Source of the DNA: Caulobacter rhizosphaerae
GTDB taxonomy: Bacteria > Pseudomonadota > Alphaproteobacteria > Caulobacterales > Caulobacteraceae
DNA length: 64,000 bases
Reading direction: 5' to 3'
Assembly: GCF_010977555.1 (NCBI RefSeq)
Contig: NZ_CP048815.1
Location: 4,890,501 to 4,954,500, forward strand
Positions 46,784 through 54,555 of this stretch are shown one piece after another. Under the pieces are notes generated by a model. That model made no database searches. It saw nothing but the letters and a program-made list of their open reading frames with translations, and had not been told where the DNA came from. Position 1 is the stretch's first letter. The number at the start of each line of letters is the position of its first letter. The translations under genes were made by a program, and so were the position numbers.

Positions 46784-49700
46784 ATGATTGTAAAAGCGTT
46801 AGCCATGGCGGCTGTCACCGCCACGGCGAGTGCCGTCGTCGCCGCGCCGGCGTCGGTCCGGGCGGCGGCGAATCACAGGGCGCCGGCGGAAGGCCGTACG
46901 GTGCTCTACGGCGCACCCGCCCCCTGGGTGAAGCCGGCCGAGGCGCCGCCCGCGCCAACGGCCACGCCGGGCGCGGCCTACGTCTATCAGCTGATCGACC
47001 AGCAGGTCCGCATAAGCGCCGACGGCGACGAAACCTATACTGACGTGGTCTTCAAGATCCTGACCGAGGAGGGGCTCGCGGCGGGCTCGCTCAAGCTGGA
47101 TTGGGACCCCGCCTCCGAGATCATAACCGTCCATCGCCTGGTCATCCTGCGTGATGGCGAGGCGATCGACGTTCTCAAGTCCGACAAGTTCGAGATCCTG
47201 CGCCGCGAAACCAATCTGGAATCGGCGATGCTGGACGGACGCCTGACAGCCGCCCTCCAGGTCAAGGGGCTGCGGGTCGGCGACTCGCTGGCCTTCACCA
47301 TCTCCCGCCGCTACCGCGATCCCGTCCCCGGCGCGCGCAGCGAATGGCGCTCGTCCGTGGACCATGCCGGCGTCGCGCCGCGGGTTCGGATTCGCGCGCT
47401 GTGGACCAAGGACCGGCCGATGCGCTGGCTCAAGGGCTCGGACCTGCCCGCGCCAGTGGTCAGCGAGACGGAAGCCGGCGGCGAACTGCTGCTGGACCTC
47501 AAGGACATCAAGGCCCCTCAAGCGCCCACCGGCGCGCCGATGCGCTACGCCTATATCGACCAGTTGTCGTTGAGCGGCTTCGAGACCTGGGCCCAGGTGT
47601 CCAGCCTGATGGCGCCGTACTACGCCCGGGCCGCGACGCTGGAAGCGGGTTCGCCATTGAAGGCCGAGGCGGACAAGATCAAGGCGGCCAGCGCGGACCC
47701 CGCCGTACGCGCGGCCCTGGCCCTGAAGCTGGTGCAATCGCAGGTGCGCTACGTCTTCGTCGGCCTGGACGGCGGTGGTCGCAAGCCCTCGGCCGCCGAC
47801 GAGACCTGGCGTCACCGCTTTGGAGACTGCAAGGGCAAGACCGCCCTGCTGCTGGCCCTCCTCAGCCAGTTGGACATCCCGGCCGAGGCGGCGCTGGTCA
47901 ATTCCAGCGGCCAGGGCGACGGCCTCGACCAGCGTCTGCCCGGGCAGGACATGTTCGATCACGTCCTCGTCCGCGCGACGGTCAATGGCCAGACCTACTG
48001 GCTGGATGGCACGCGGTCGGGCGACGAGAACATCGCCAATCTCGACGTGCCGCCCTTCCGCTGGGCCCTGCCCCTGCGTGCGAACGGCGCGGACCTGGAG
48101 AAGATGGAACCCCGCCCCCTCCTCAGACCCTACAGCGAGACGGTCATGCGGGTGGACGCCTCGGCGGGCGCCGATGTCCCGGCGGAGGTCACCATCCAGG
48201 CGATCCAGCGCGGCGACCAGGCGATCGAGACCAACCGGCAAATCTCCAGCCAGCCGCGCGACGAAGTGGTTCGCGCCAGCCTGCGATCCTGGAGCGAGCA
48301 GATCAGCTGGGTCGACTTCACCGATATCGACTGGACGTATGACGCCAACGCCGCCCTGTTCGTCGCCAACCTGCGCGGCAAGGGCAAGATCCACTGGTGG
48401 CCCGTCGCGGGCGGCCTGCGCCAGTGGGACTTGGACGGCGCCGCTCTGACCTACACCAGCTTCCAGCGCGACAGCGCGATGGACACCAAGGCGCCCTATG
48501 GCGTGGCCTATCCGTCCTTCGGTCGCTGGGTGACCGCGGTCATCCTTCCCGACGGCGGCGAGGGATATCAGACCAACGGCCGCTCGCTGAACGAGGTGGT
48601 CGGCGGGGCAAAGGTGCTGCGCGCCTATGACCAGTCACACGGTCGGGTGACGGTGATCCGCAGCCTGCGCACCGTCGCCAGCGAAATCTCGGCCGAGGAC
48701 GCCAAGGTCTCGACGCAGCGGGCGCGGGAAGGCGTCGGCGTGGTGGCCATCCGCGCCATCGACAAGGACTCCAAGGAGGCGCCGAAGGTCGCGCCCCAGC
48801 CGGTCGACCGGGGACCTCTGTCGGCGGGTTACGACGCCTGGGCCAACGACCGCCAGGATCTCGCGTCGCGCCTGTTCCAGAAGGCGCGGGACGCCCAGCC
48901 GACCGAGGACGCGGCGTGGAGCGCGCTGGTCAATCTGGCGGTCTCGCGCAAGGACTACGCCGGGGCCCTGAAGCTCTGCGATCAGGCCGCGCGCAAAAGC
49001 GCCTCGCCGCAGCAGGTCTGGCAGGCCAACCGCGCCGGCGTCCTGATCGCGGCGGACCGGGCCGAAGAGGCCGTCGCCGAACTCGAGAAGGCTCTGTCGG
49101 CCAAGCCCGACGACAAGAACCTGCTGCTGATCCTGGCCCGTGCGCATGGCCATCTGAAGAAGATGGACCTGGCGCGAAAGGACCTTGATCGAGGCTTGGC
49201 CGCGGCGCCGACCGACACCGAGCTTCAACGTGCGCGGGGCTGGGCGGCCTTGGAAGCCAAGGACTATGACGACGCCGTAGCCCGCTTCGAGGCGCTGGTG
49301 GCGGCGGAGCCCGACAACATCTACCGGCTGATGAACCTTTCTCACGCCTACCAGATGGCCAAACGGCCGGAGGCGGCGCTTCGCGAAGCCGACGAGGCCC
49401 TGCGCATCGATCCGTTCGACACGGACGCCCTGACCTGGCGGGCCGAGTTGCTCCAGCGGCAGAAGCGGTTCGACCTCGCGCTGGCCGACGCCGAGACGAT
49501 CGTGACGTTGCGCCCGGACATCGCCTCGTCGTGGAATTCGCGCTGCTGGGCGCGCGCCGTCGCGGGGGTGGAGTTGGACAAGGCCTTGGCCGACTGCAAC
49601 GCCTCCCTGAAGCTGCGGCCGCGCAGCGCGTCGATCCTGGACAGTCGGGCGCTTACCCAGTTGCGTCGGGGTGAACTGAAGGCCGCCCTAGCCGACTACG

Positions 49701-49870
49701 ACGCCGCGCTCGCCGTCGAGCCCAAGCAGGCCGCTTCGCTGTACGGCCGCGGATTGGTCAAGCAGAAGCTCGGCGACAGGACGGGCGGCCAGGCCGATCT
49801 GCAAGCCGCCGTCGCCCTGGAGCCGGAGGTCGCCGAACGCTTCGAGAGCTATGGCCTCAAGGCGGGCTGA
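46784..49870 (+). CDS. Large secreted DUF3857/transglutaminase-like protein with TPR repeats
   Basis: 1028 residues from ATG 46784 (GGGGG 7 nt upstream), with a signal peptide ending about residue 28 (VRAAAN). The DUF3857 domain is about 60-225 ('VYQLIDQQVRISADGDETYTDVVFKIL', 'LAFTISRRYRDPVPG'). The transglutaminase-like domain (about 300-440) has a visible Cys in 'HRFGDCKGKTALLLALLSQL', His in 'MFDHVLVRATVNG' and Asp in 'YWLDGTRS'. TPR repeats follow from about 690 to 1020 ('WQANRAGVLIAADRAEEAVAELEKALSAKPDDKNLLLILARAHGHL', and others). Probably an envelope protein; its substrate is unknown. Confidence 0.85.
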   Translation: MIVKALAMAAVTATASAVVAAPASVRAAANHRAPAEGRTVLYGAPAPWVKPAEAPPAPTATPGAAYVYQLIDQQVRISADGDETYTDVVFKILTEEGLAAGSLKLDWDPASEIITVHRLVILRDGEAIDVLKSDKFEILRRETNLESAMLDGRLTAALQVKGLRVGDSLAFTISRRYRDPVPGARSEWRSSVDHAGVAPRVRIRALWTKDRPMRWLKGSDLPAPVVSETEAGGELLLDLKDIKAPQAPTGAPMRYAYIDQLSLSGFETWAQVSSLMAPYYARAATLEAGSPLKAEADKIKAASADPAVRAALALKLVQSQVRYVFVGLDGGGRKPSAADETWRHRFGDCKGKTALLLALLSQLDIPAEAALVNSSGQGDGLDQRLPGQDMFDHVLVRATVNGQTYWLDGTRSGDENIANLDVPPFRWALPLRANGADLEKMEPRPLLRPYSETVMRVDASAGADVPAEVTIQAIQRGDQAIETNRQISSQPRDEVVRASLRSWSEQISWVDFTDIDWTYDANAALFVANLRGKGKIHWWPVAGGLRQWDLDGAALTYTSFQRDSAMDTKAPYGVAYPSFGRWVTAVILPDGGEGYQTNGRSLNEVVGGAKVLRAYDQSHGRVTVIRSLRTVASEISAEDAKVSTQRAREGVGVVAIRAIDKDSKEAPKVAPQPVDRGPLSAGYDAWANDRQDLASRLFQKARDAQPTEDAAWSALVNLAVSRKDYAGALKLCDQAARKSASPQQVWQANRAGVLIAADRAEEAVAELEKALSAKPDDKNLLLILARAHGHLKKMDLARKDLDRGLAAAPTDTELQRARGWAALEAKDYDDAVARFEALVAAEPDNIYRLMNLSHAYQMAKRPEAALREADEALRIDPFDTDALTWRAELLQRQKRFDLALADAETIVTLRPDIASSWNSRCWARAVAGVELDKALADCNASLKLRPRSASILDSRALTQLRRGELKAALADYDAALAVEPKQAASLYGRGLVKQKLGDRTGGQADLQAAVALEPEVAERFESYGLKAG

Positions 49871-49950
49871 ACCCGCCTGGGCCGGAGCGGATCGCCGAGG
49901 ACGAACTCCGCCCCTCGCGCCCGCCGAACACGGATTTTCTCGGCCGCCCT

Positions 49951-49978
49951 TTGCAAGCCGCCGCGGAAGGTCTATATG
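49951..49978 (+). promoter_or_regulatory. Candidate sigma-70-like promoter of the nad operon
   Basis: TTGCAA (49951-49956) and TATATG (49973-49978) are 16 bp apart, about 120 bp upstream of nadA and just before the first operator-like dyad. Plausible but unproven. Confidence 0.45.
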
Positions 49979-49992
49979 TGATCCATCCCTTT

Positions 49993-50007
49993 TGCTCAAA
50001 TTCAGCA
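49993..50007. promoter_or_regulatory. Operator-like site 1 upstream of nadA
   Basis: TGCTCA-AAT-TCAGCA, an imperfect dyad matching the perfect site at 50068-50084 in spacing and left half. It lies 15 bp past the candidate -10, where a repressor would block transcription. Alphaproteobacteria often control nadABC with a dedicated repressor such as NadQ. Confidence 0.5.
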
Positions 50008-50016
50008 TAAGGGGCG

Positions 50017-50055
50017 ACGCCGAGGCGGGGAAACCCTCCGTTTCCGGCGTTTTTT
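50017..50055 (+). terminator. Terminator-like hairpin in the nadA leader (possible attenuator)
   Basis: ACGCCG (50017-50022) pairs with CGGCGT (50045-50050), an inner GGGG-AAA-CCC pairs as well, and TTTTTT follows (50050-50055). It lies between the two operator-like sites and upstream of nadA, so it would stop leader transcripts started at the candidate promoter. It could instead terminate the upstream gene. Confidence 0.6.
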
Positions 50056-50067
50056 GAGGCCCTTGAA

Positions 50068-50084
50068 ATGCTCACATTGAGCAT
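50068..50084. promoter_or_regulatory. Operator-like site 2 upstream of nadA
   Basis: A perfect 7-3-7 palindrome ATGCTCA-CAT-TGAGCAT, 14 bp before the nadA start and overlapping the ribosome-binding region. It is the strongest regulator-site candidate of the nad operon. Confidence 0.65.
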
Positions 50085-50097
50085 AAGTGAGGTTCAC

Positions 50098-51198
50098 ATG
50101 GCTGACGGTTTCGTGGCGGACGGTTTCGCGCCCCTCGCCTTCACCCCCGATGTCGAGGCCCAGACCGCGGCGATGTGGGACAAGGTCAAGCACCATGTGA
50201 CCCCGCTCGAATGGCGGGCGCACGCGCCGCTGATCGCCGAGATCAACCGGCTGAAGCGCGAGAAGAACGCCGTCATCCTGGCCCACAACTACATGACGCC
50301 CGAGATCTTCCACGGCGTGGGCGACTTCGTGGGCGACAGCCTGGCCCTGGCCCGCGAGGCCGCCAAGTGCGACGCGGCCGTGATCGTGCAGGCCGGCGTG
50401 CACTTCATGGCCGAGACCAGCAAGGTGCTGGCCCCGGAGAAGCGCGTGCTGATCCCCGACCTGCGGGCCGGCTGCAGCCTGGCCTCCTCGATCACCGGCG
50501 CCGACGTGCGGCTGATCAAGCAGCGCCACCCGGGCGTGCCGGTGGTCACCTATGTCAACACCACCGCCGACGTGAAGGCCGAGACCGACATCTGCTGCAC
50601 CAGCGCCAACGCCGTGCAGGTGGTGGAGTGGGCCGCGCGCGAATGGGGCGTCGACAAGGTGATCCTGATCCCCGACGAGTTCCTGGCCCGCAACGTCGCC
50701 CGCCAGACCGCGGTGAAGATCATCGCCTGGGCCGGCCGCTGCGAGGTGCACGAGCGCTTCACCGCCCAGGACATCGCCGACATGCGCTTCGCCTGGCCCG
50801 AGGCCGAGATCCTGGCCCACCCCGAGTGCCCGGCCGAGATCCTGGAAGCGGCCGACTTCGCCGGCTCGACGGCGGCGATGAACGACTATGTGGCGCTGCG
50901 CAAACCCAAGCAGGTGGTGCTGATCACCGAGTGCTCGATGGCCTCCAACGTCCAGGCCGAAAGCCCGGGCACCCAGTTCATCGGCCCCTGCAACCTGTGC
51001 CCGCACATGAAGCGGATCAGCCTGCGGAACATCTACGACGCCCTGGTCCACGACCAGTACGAGGTGACGGTCGACCCCGGCGTCCAGATCCGCGCCAAGC
51101 TGGCCGTCCAGCGGATGATCGACCTGCCGCCGCCGCTGGTTCCGGCGCGGTACGACCTGGTCAAGGCCAAGCACCACGTGGACGTGGAGCTGATCTAA
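50098..51198 (+). CDS. nadA: Quinolinate synthase NadA
   Basis: Condenses iminoaspartate with dihydroxyacetone phosphate to quinolinate, using a [4Fe-4S] cluster. 366 residues from ATG 50098 (GAGG 6 nt upstream; a frame from 50068 would run through the operator). Family blocks: '[40 protein letters not shown]', '[16 protein letters not shown]', '[13 protein letters not shown]' and '[17 protein letters not shown]'. The cluster cysteines are in the last three. First gene of nadA-nadB-(Uma2)-nadC. Confidence 0.97.
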   Translation: MADGFVADGFAPLAFTPDVEAQTAAMWDKVKHHVTPLEWRAHAPLIAEINRLKREKNAVILAHNYMTPEIFHGVGDFVGDSLALAREAAKCDAAVIVQAGVHFMAETSKVLAPEKRVLIPDLRAGCSLASSITGADVRLIKQRHPGVPVVTYVNTTADVKAETDICCTSANAVQVVEWAAREWGVDKVILIPDEFLARNVARQTAVKIIAWAGRCEVHERFTAQDIADMRFAWPEAEILAHPECPAEILEAADFAGSTAAMNDYVALRKPKQVVLITECSMASNVQAESPGTQFIGPCNLCPHMKRISLRNIYDALVHDQYEVTVDPGVQIRAKLAVQRMIDLPPPLVPARYDLVKAKHHVDVELI

Positions 51199-51215
51199 GA
51201 CCGCCGCGTCGACGC

Positions 51216-51295
51216 CCTCGTCCTTCGACAAGCTCAGGATGAGGGCGACTGAGCCGCAATAGATATCCTCATGCTGAGCCTGTCGAAGCACGAGG
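51216..51295. repeat. Paired palindromic repeat, family A, copy 3 (inside nad operon)
   Basis: Arm 51216-51244 is identical to the family A arm; the inverted arm 51267-51295 has three substitutions. The spacer is 22 bp. It lies between nadA and nadB, so it is transcribed in the operon mRNA, where it would fold into a long hairpin. Confidence 0.8.
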
Positions 51296-51323
51296 ATATC
51301 GGCCCCTGAGAGGAGCCGCTTCG

Positions 51324-52859
51324 TTGACCCACGATCGCATCACCTTCGACGGCCCCGTGATCCTCGGGGCGGGCCTGGCGGGCCTGACCGCCGCCCTGGC
51401 CGCCGCGCCGCGCAAGGCGTTGGTGCTGTCGCCGACGCCGCTGGCCACCGGCTGCTCCAGCGCCTGGGCGCAGGGCGGCATGGCCGCGGCCTTGTCGGAC
51501 GAGGACGCCCCGGCCCTGCACGCCGCTGACACGATCGCGGCCGGGGCGGGTCTCTGTGATCCGGCCGCCGTCGCCTTGCTGACCGCCGAAGGCCCCGCCG
51601 CCGTCCGCGCCCTCGCCGCCCTGGGCGCCCCGTTCGACCGTCAGGCGGACGGCGGCTTCGTCCTGAGCCTGGAAGCCGCCCACGCCAAGGCCCGGGTGGC
51701 CCGGGTCGGCGGCGACGGAGCCGGGGCGGCGATCATGGCCGCGGTCATCGCCGCCGTCCGCGCCGCGCCGTCGATCGAGGTTCGCGAGAACGCCCGGGCC
51801 CGTCGGCTGCTCCAGGACGCGGCCGGCCGCGTCGTCGGCCTGATCGCCGAGATCGACGGCGCCCTGGTCGAGATCATCGCGCCGGCCGTGATCCTGGCCA
51901 CCGGCGGGGTGGGCGGCCTCTACGCCGTCACCACCACGCCGGCCCAGGTGCGCGGCGAGGGCCTGGGCCTGGCCGCCCTGGCCGGGGCGGAAATCGCCGA
52001 TCCGGAGTTCGTGCAGTTCCACCCCACGGCCATCGACATCGGCCGCGACCCCGCGCCCCTGGCCACCGAGGCCCTGCGCGGCGAAGGGGCGATCCTGCGC
52101 AACGCCCCCTTGGGCGACAAGAACGGCCGCGCCTTCATGGCCGACTACCACCCGGCCAAGGAACTGGCCCCACGCGATGTCGTGGCCCGCGCCATCCATG
52201 CCGAACGGGCGGCCGGCCGCGGCGCGTTCCTGGACGCCACGGCGGCGGTGGGCGAGCACTTCCCGCACGAATTCCCGGCCGTGTTCGCCGCCTGCATGAG
52301 GGCCGGGATCGACCCGCGCGTCCAGCCGATCCCCGTGACCCCGGCCGTGCACTACCACATGGGCGGGGTGGCCACGGACCTCGACGGCCGCACCAGCCTG
52401 CCGGGCCTGCTGGCCGCCGGCGAGTGCGCCAGCACGGGGGTGCACGGCGCCAACCGTCTGGCCTCCAACAGCCTGCTGGAAGCGGCGGTGTTCGGGGCCC
52501 GGGCCGGCCGGGCCGCGCGTGACCTCGTCATGGGCGGCGCGCCCCTGGCCGCCGCGCCGACGCCCGACCTGCCGGACTCCGCCCTCCAGGCCCTGCGCCA
52601 GGCCATGAGCCGCGACGCCGGGGTGATCCGCGACGCCGACGGCCTGTCCCGCCTGGTCGCCATCCTGGACGCGCTGGAGACCGTCCACGGCCCAGCCCCC
52701 ACCCTGGTCGCCGCCCAACTGATCGCCCGCGCCGCCCTGGCCCGCCAGGAAAGCCGAGGCGGCCATTTCCGCGCCGACTTTCCCGCTACGGCTCTGCCGG
52801 AGCGGACCTTCGTCACCCTGGACGCTTCCGACGCCGGCTTGCGCTACGCGGCGGAATAG
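51324..52859 (+). CDS. nadB: L-aspartate oxidase NadB
   Basis: FAD enzyme making iminoaspartate for NadA. 511 residues from TTG 51324 (AGGAG 8 nt upstream). The FAD-binding site is 'PVILGAGLAGLTAALAAA', the fumarate-reductase-like blocks are 'GCSSAWAQGGMAAAL' and 'VILATGGVGGLYAVTTTP', and the catalytic region is 'EFVQFHPTAIDIG' and 'HYHMGGVATDLDGRTSLPGLLAAGECASTGVHGANRLASNSLLEA'. C-terminal helices follow to residue 511. Confidence 0.96.
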   Translation: MTHDRITFDGPVILGAGLAGLTAALAAAPRKALVLSPTPLATGCSSAWAQGGMAAALSDEDAPALHAADTIAAGAGLCDPAAVALLTAEGPAAVRALAALGAPFDRQADGGFVLSLEAAHAKARVARVGGDGAGAAIMAAVIAAVRAAPSIEVRENARARRLLQDAAGRVVGLIAEIDGALVEIIAPAVILATGGVGGLYAVTTTPAQVRGEGLGLAALAGAEIADPEFVQFHPTAIDIGRDPAPLATEALRGEGAILRNAPLGDKNGRAFMADYHPAKELAPRDVVARAIHAERAAGRGAFLDATAAVGEHFPHEFPAVFAACMRAGIDPRVQPIPVTPAVHYHMGGVATDLDGRTSLPGLLAAGECASTGVHGANRLASNSLLEAAVFGARAGRAARDLVMGGAPLAAAPTPDLPDSALQALRQAMSRDAGVIRDADGLSRLVAILDALETVHGPAPTLVAAQLIARAALARQESRGGHFRADFPATALPERTFVTLDASDAGLRYAAE

Positions 52860-52888
52860 CGGCACATAACGGGAACGGAGGCTCGGTT

Positions 52889-53485
52889 ATGACGGTGGCG
52901 AACGCGGGTTTCGAGGAGCGTGGCGACAGCGAGTTCCTGTTCGACTTCGACCAGTTCGAGCGGATGGATCAGGCCGGCGTCTTCGACGGCGTTCAAGGTC
53001 ACGTCGAGCTGATCGAGGGGAAAATCATTCAGATGGCGCCGGCTTCGACCGATCATGGCGAGATTTCAGGGGACATCTTCTATGCCCTCAAATCCGCCTC
53101 GATCGCGGCTGGCGTCGAGAAACTTCATCGCTTCATCGTCCATGCCACGCTGAAGATCGGGAAGCGCAGCGCACCCGAACCGGACGTGCTGGTCCTGAAG
53201 GCCGATGAAGGCGGGAAGTACGCCCAGGCCGAACAAGCCGTGCTCGTGGTGGAGGTCTCGATCTCGACGCGCGAGAACGACCTGACCGTGAAGAGCCGCC
53301 TCTACGCCAGGGGCGGCGTTCCAGAGTACTGGGTGGTCGAACCGGAAACCCGCAAGCTGACCATCTTCCGCGAACCGCGGCCCGACGGAACCTGGACCTC
53401 GACCACCGTCCTCGAAGGCGAAGGCTCGGCCGTCTCCCCCCTGTTCGCCCCGCAGATCAGCATTCCGCTGACGGAGTTGTTTTGA
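52889..53485 (+). CDS. Uma2-family (PD-(D/E)XK) endonuclease-like protein
   Basis: 198 residues from ATG 52889. The Uma2/DUF820 signature is 'HVELIEGKIIQMAPASTDHG' (about 38-57), 'APEPDVLVLKADEG' (catalytic Asp, about 92-105) and 'VLVVEVSISTRENDLTVKSRLYARGGVPEYWVVEPETRKLTIF' (Glu-x-Ser plus Lys, about 116-158). Many Uma2 genes are mobile or repeated in bacteria, and their function is unclear. It sits between nadB and nadC; its stop overlaps the TTG start of nadC, so it is in the operon's translation chain. Confidence 0.85.
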   Translation: MTVANAGFEERGDSEFLFDFDQFERMDQAGVFDGVQGHVELIEGKIIQMAPASTDHGEISGDIFYALKSASIAAGVEKLHRFIVHATLKIGKRSAPEPDVLVLKADEGGKYAQAEQAVLVVEVSISTRENDLTVKSRLYARGGVPEYWVVEPETRKLTIFREPRPDGTWTSTTVLEGEGSAVSPLFAPQISIPLTELF

Positions 53486-54327
53486 TCATCCCCCTCCCCG
53501 ACCTCCTCGTCCGCCCGATCATCGACATGGCCCTGGCCGAGGACCTGGGCCGGGCCGGCGACATCACCGCCCAGGCCTGCATCGATCCGGACGCCCGCCT
53601 GTCGGTGGTCTGGGCCGCGCGGCAGGACGGCCGGATCGCGGGCCTGTCCTGCGCCCGCCTGGCCCTGGCCGCCCTAGACCCGGCGGCGTCCTTCGAGGTC
53701 GTCACGCCCGACGGCGCCGACGCCGCCCCGGGCGCGATCCTGGCCCGGGCCGAGGGAAACGCCCGCGCCGTGCTGGCCGCCGAGCGCACGGGCCTGAACC
53801 TGCTGGGCAAGCTGTCGGGGATCGCCACCCTGACCCGGGCCTATGTCCGCCTAGTCGAGGGCACGGGCGCCACCATCGTCGACACCCGCAAGACCACCCC
53901 CGGCCTGCGGGCCCTGGAGAAGTACGCCGTGCGCTGCGGCGGCGGGATCAACCACCGCTTCGGCCTGGACGACGCCATCCTGATCAAGGACAACCACGTC
54001 GCCGCCTGCGGCGGGGTCGGCGAGGCCGTCCGCCGGGCCCGCGCCTTCGCCGGCCACCTGGTCAAGGTCGAGGTGGAGGTCGACGGGCTGGACCAGCTGG
54101 AGGACGCGCTGAAACACGGGCCGGACGTGGTCATGCTCGACAATTTCAGCCTCGACGACCTGAGAGCCGCCGTCGCCCTGGCCAAGGGCCGGGCGGTGCT
54201 GGAGGCCTCGGGCGGGGTCAACCTGACCACCGTCCGCGCCATCGCCGAGACGGGGGTGGACGTGATCAGCGTCGGCGCCCTGACCCACTCGGCCCTGACC
54301 CTGGACATCGGCCTGGACGCGGTCTGA
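53482..54327 (+). CDS. nadC: Nicotinate-nucleotide pyrophosphorylase (quinolinate phosphoribosyltransferase) NadC
   Basis: Converts quinolinate and PRPP to nicotinate mononucleotide and CO2. 281 residues from TTG 53482, overlapping the stop of the Uma2 gene (TTGA). Family blocks: 'ALAEDLGRAGDITAQACI', 'ERTGLNLLGKLSGIATLTRAYV', 'IVDTRKTTPGLRALEKYAVRCGGGINHRFGLDDAILIKDNHV' (the TRKTTPG...KYAV...NHR substrate site) and 'VSVGALTHSALTLDIGLD' at the C-terminus. Confidence 0.97.
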   Translation: MIIPLPDLLVRPIIDMALAEDLGRAGDITAQACIDPDARLSVVWAARQDGRIAGLSCARLALAALDPAASFEVVTPDGADAAPGAILARAEGNARAVLAAERTGLNLLGKLSGIATLTRAYVRLVEGTGATIVDTRKTTPGLRALEKYAVRCGGGINHRFGLDDAILIKDNHVAACGGVGEAVRRARAFAGHLVKVEVEVDGLDQLEDALKHGPDVVMLDNFSLDDLRAAVALAKGRAVLEASGGVNLTTVRAIAETGVDVISVGALTHSALTLDIGLDAV

Positions 54328-54555
54328 GCGGGCGCCCGGCCGCCAAGGGCGCCAAGGGCCGCCCGGCATGAATTGGGTTCGTAGCTCGACCTAGAATTGG
54401 TAGGTTGCGGCGCTCGCCGTTCAGTGGCTCGATCCAGCGTCGCCATCGAACAGCCCCCCTCTTGATCATGACCAGTTTCAACGCGCCGGGCCGGCGTTGG
54501 TCGGCTTGAGACGTTGGCGCGACCTCTCGACGCCGCCGGACTCCTGGAAGCTGAC

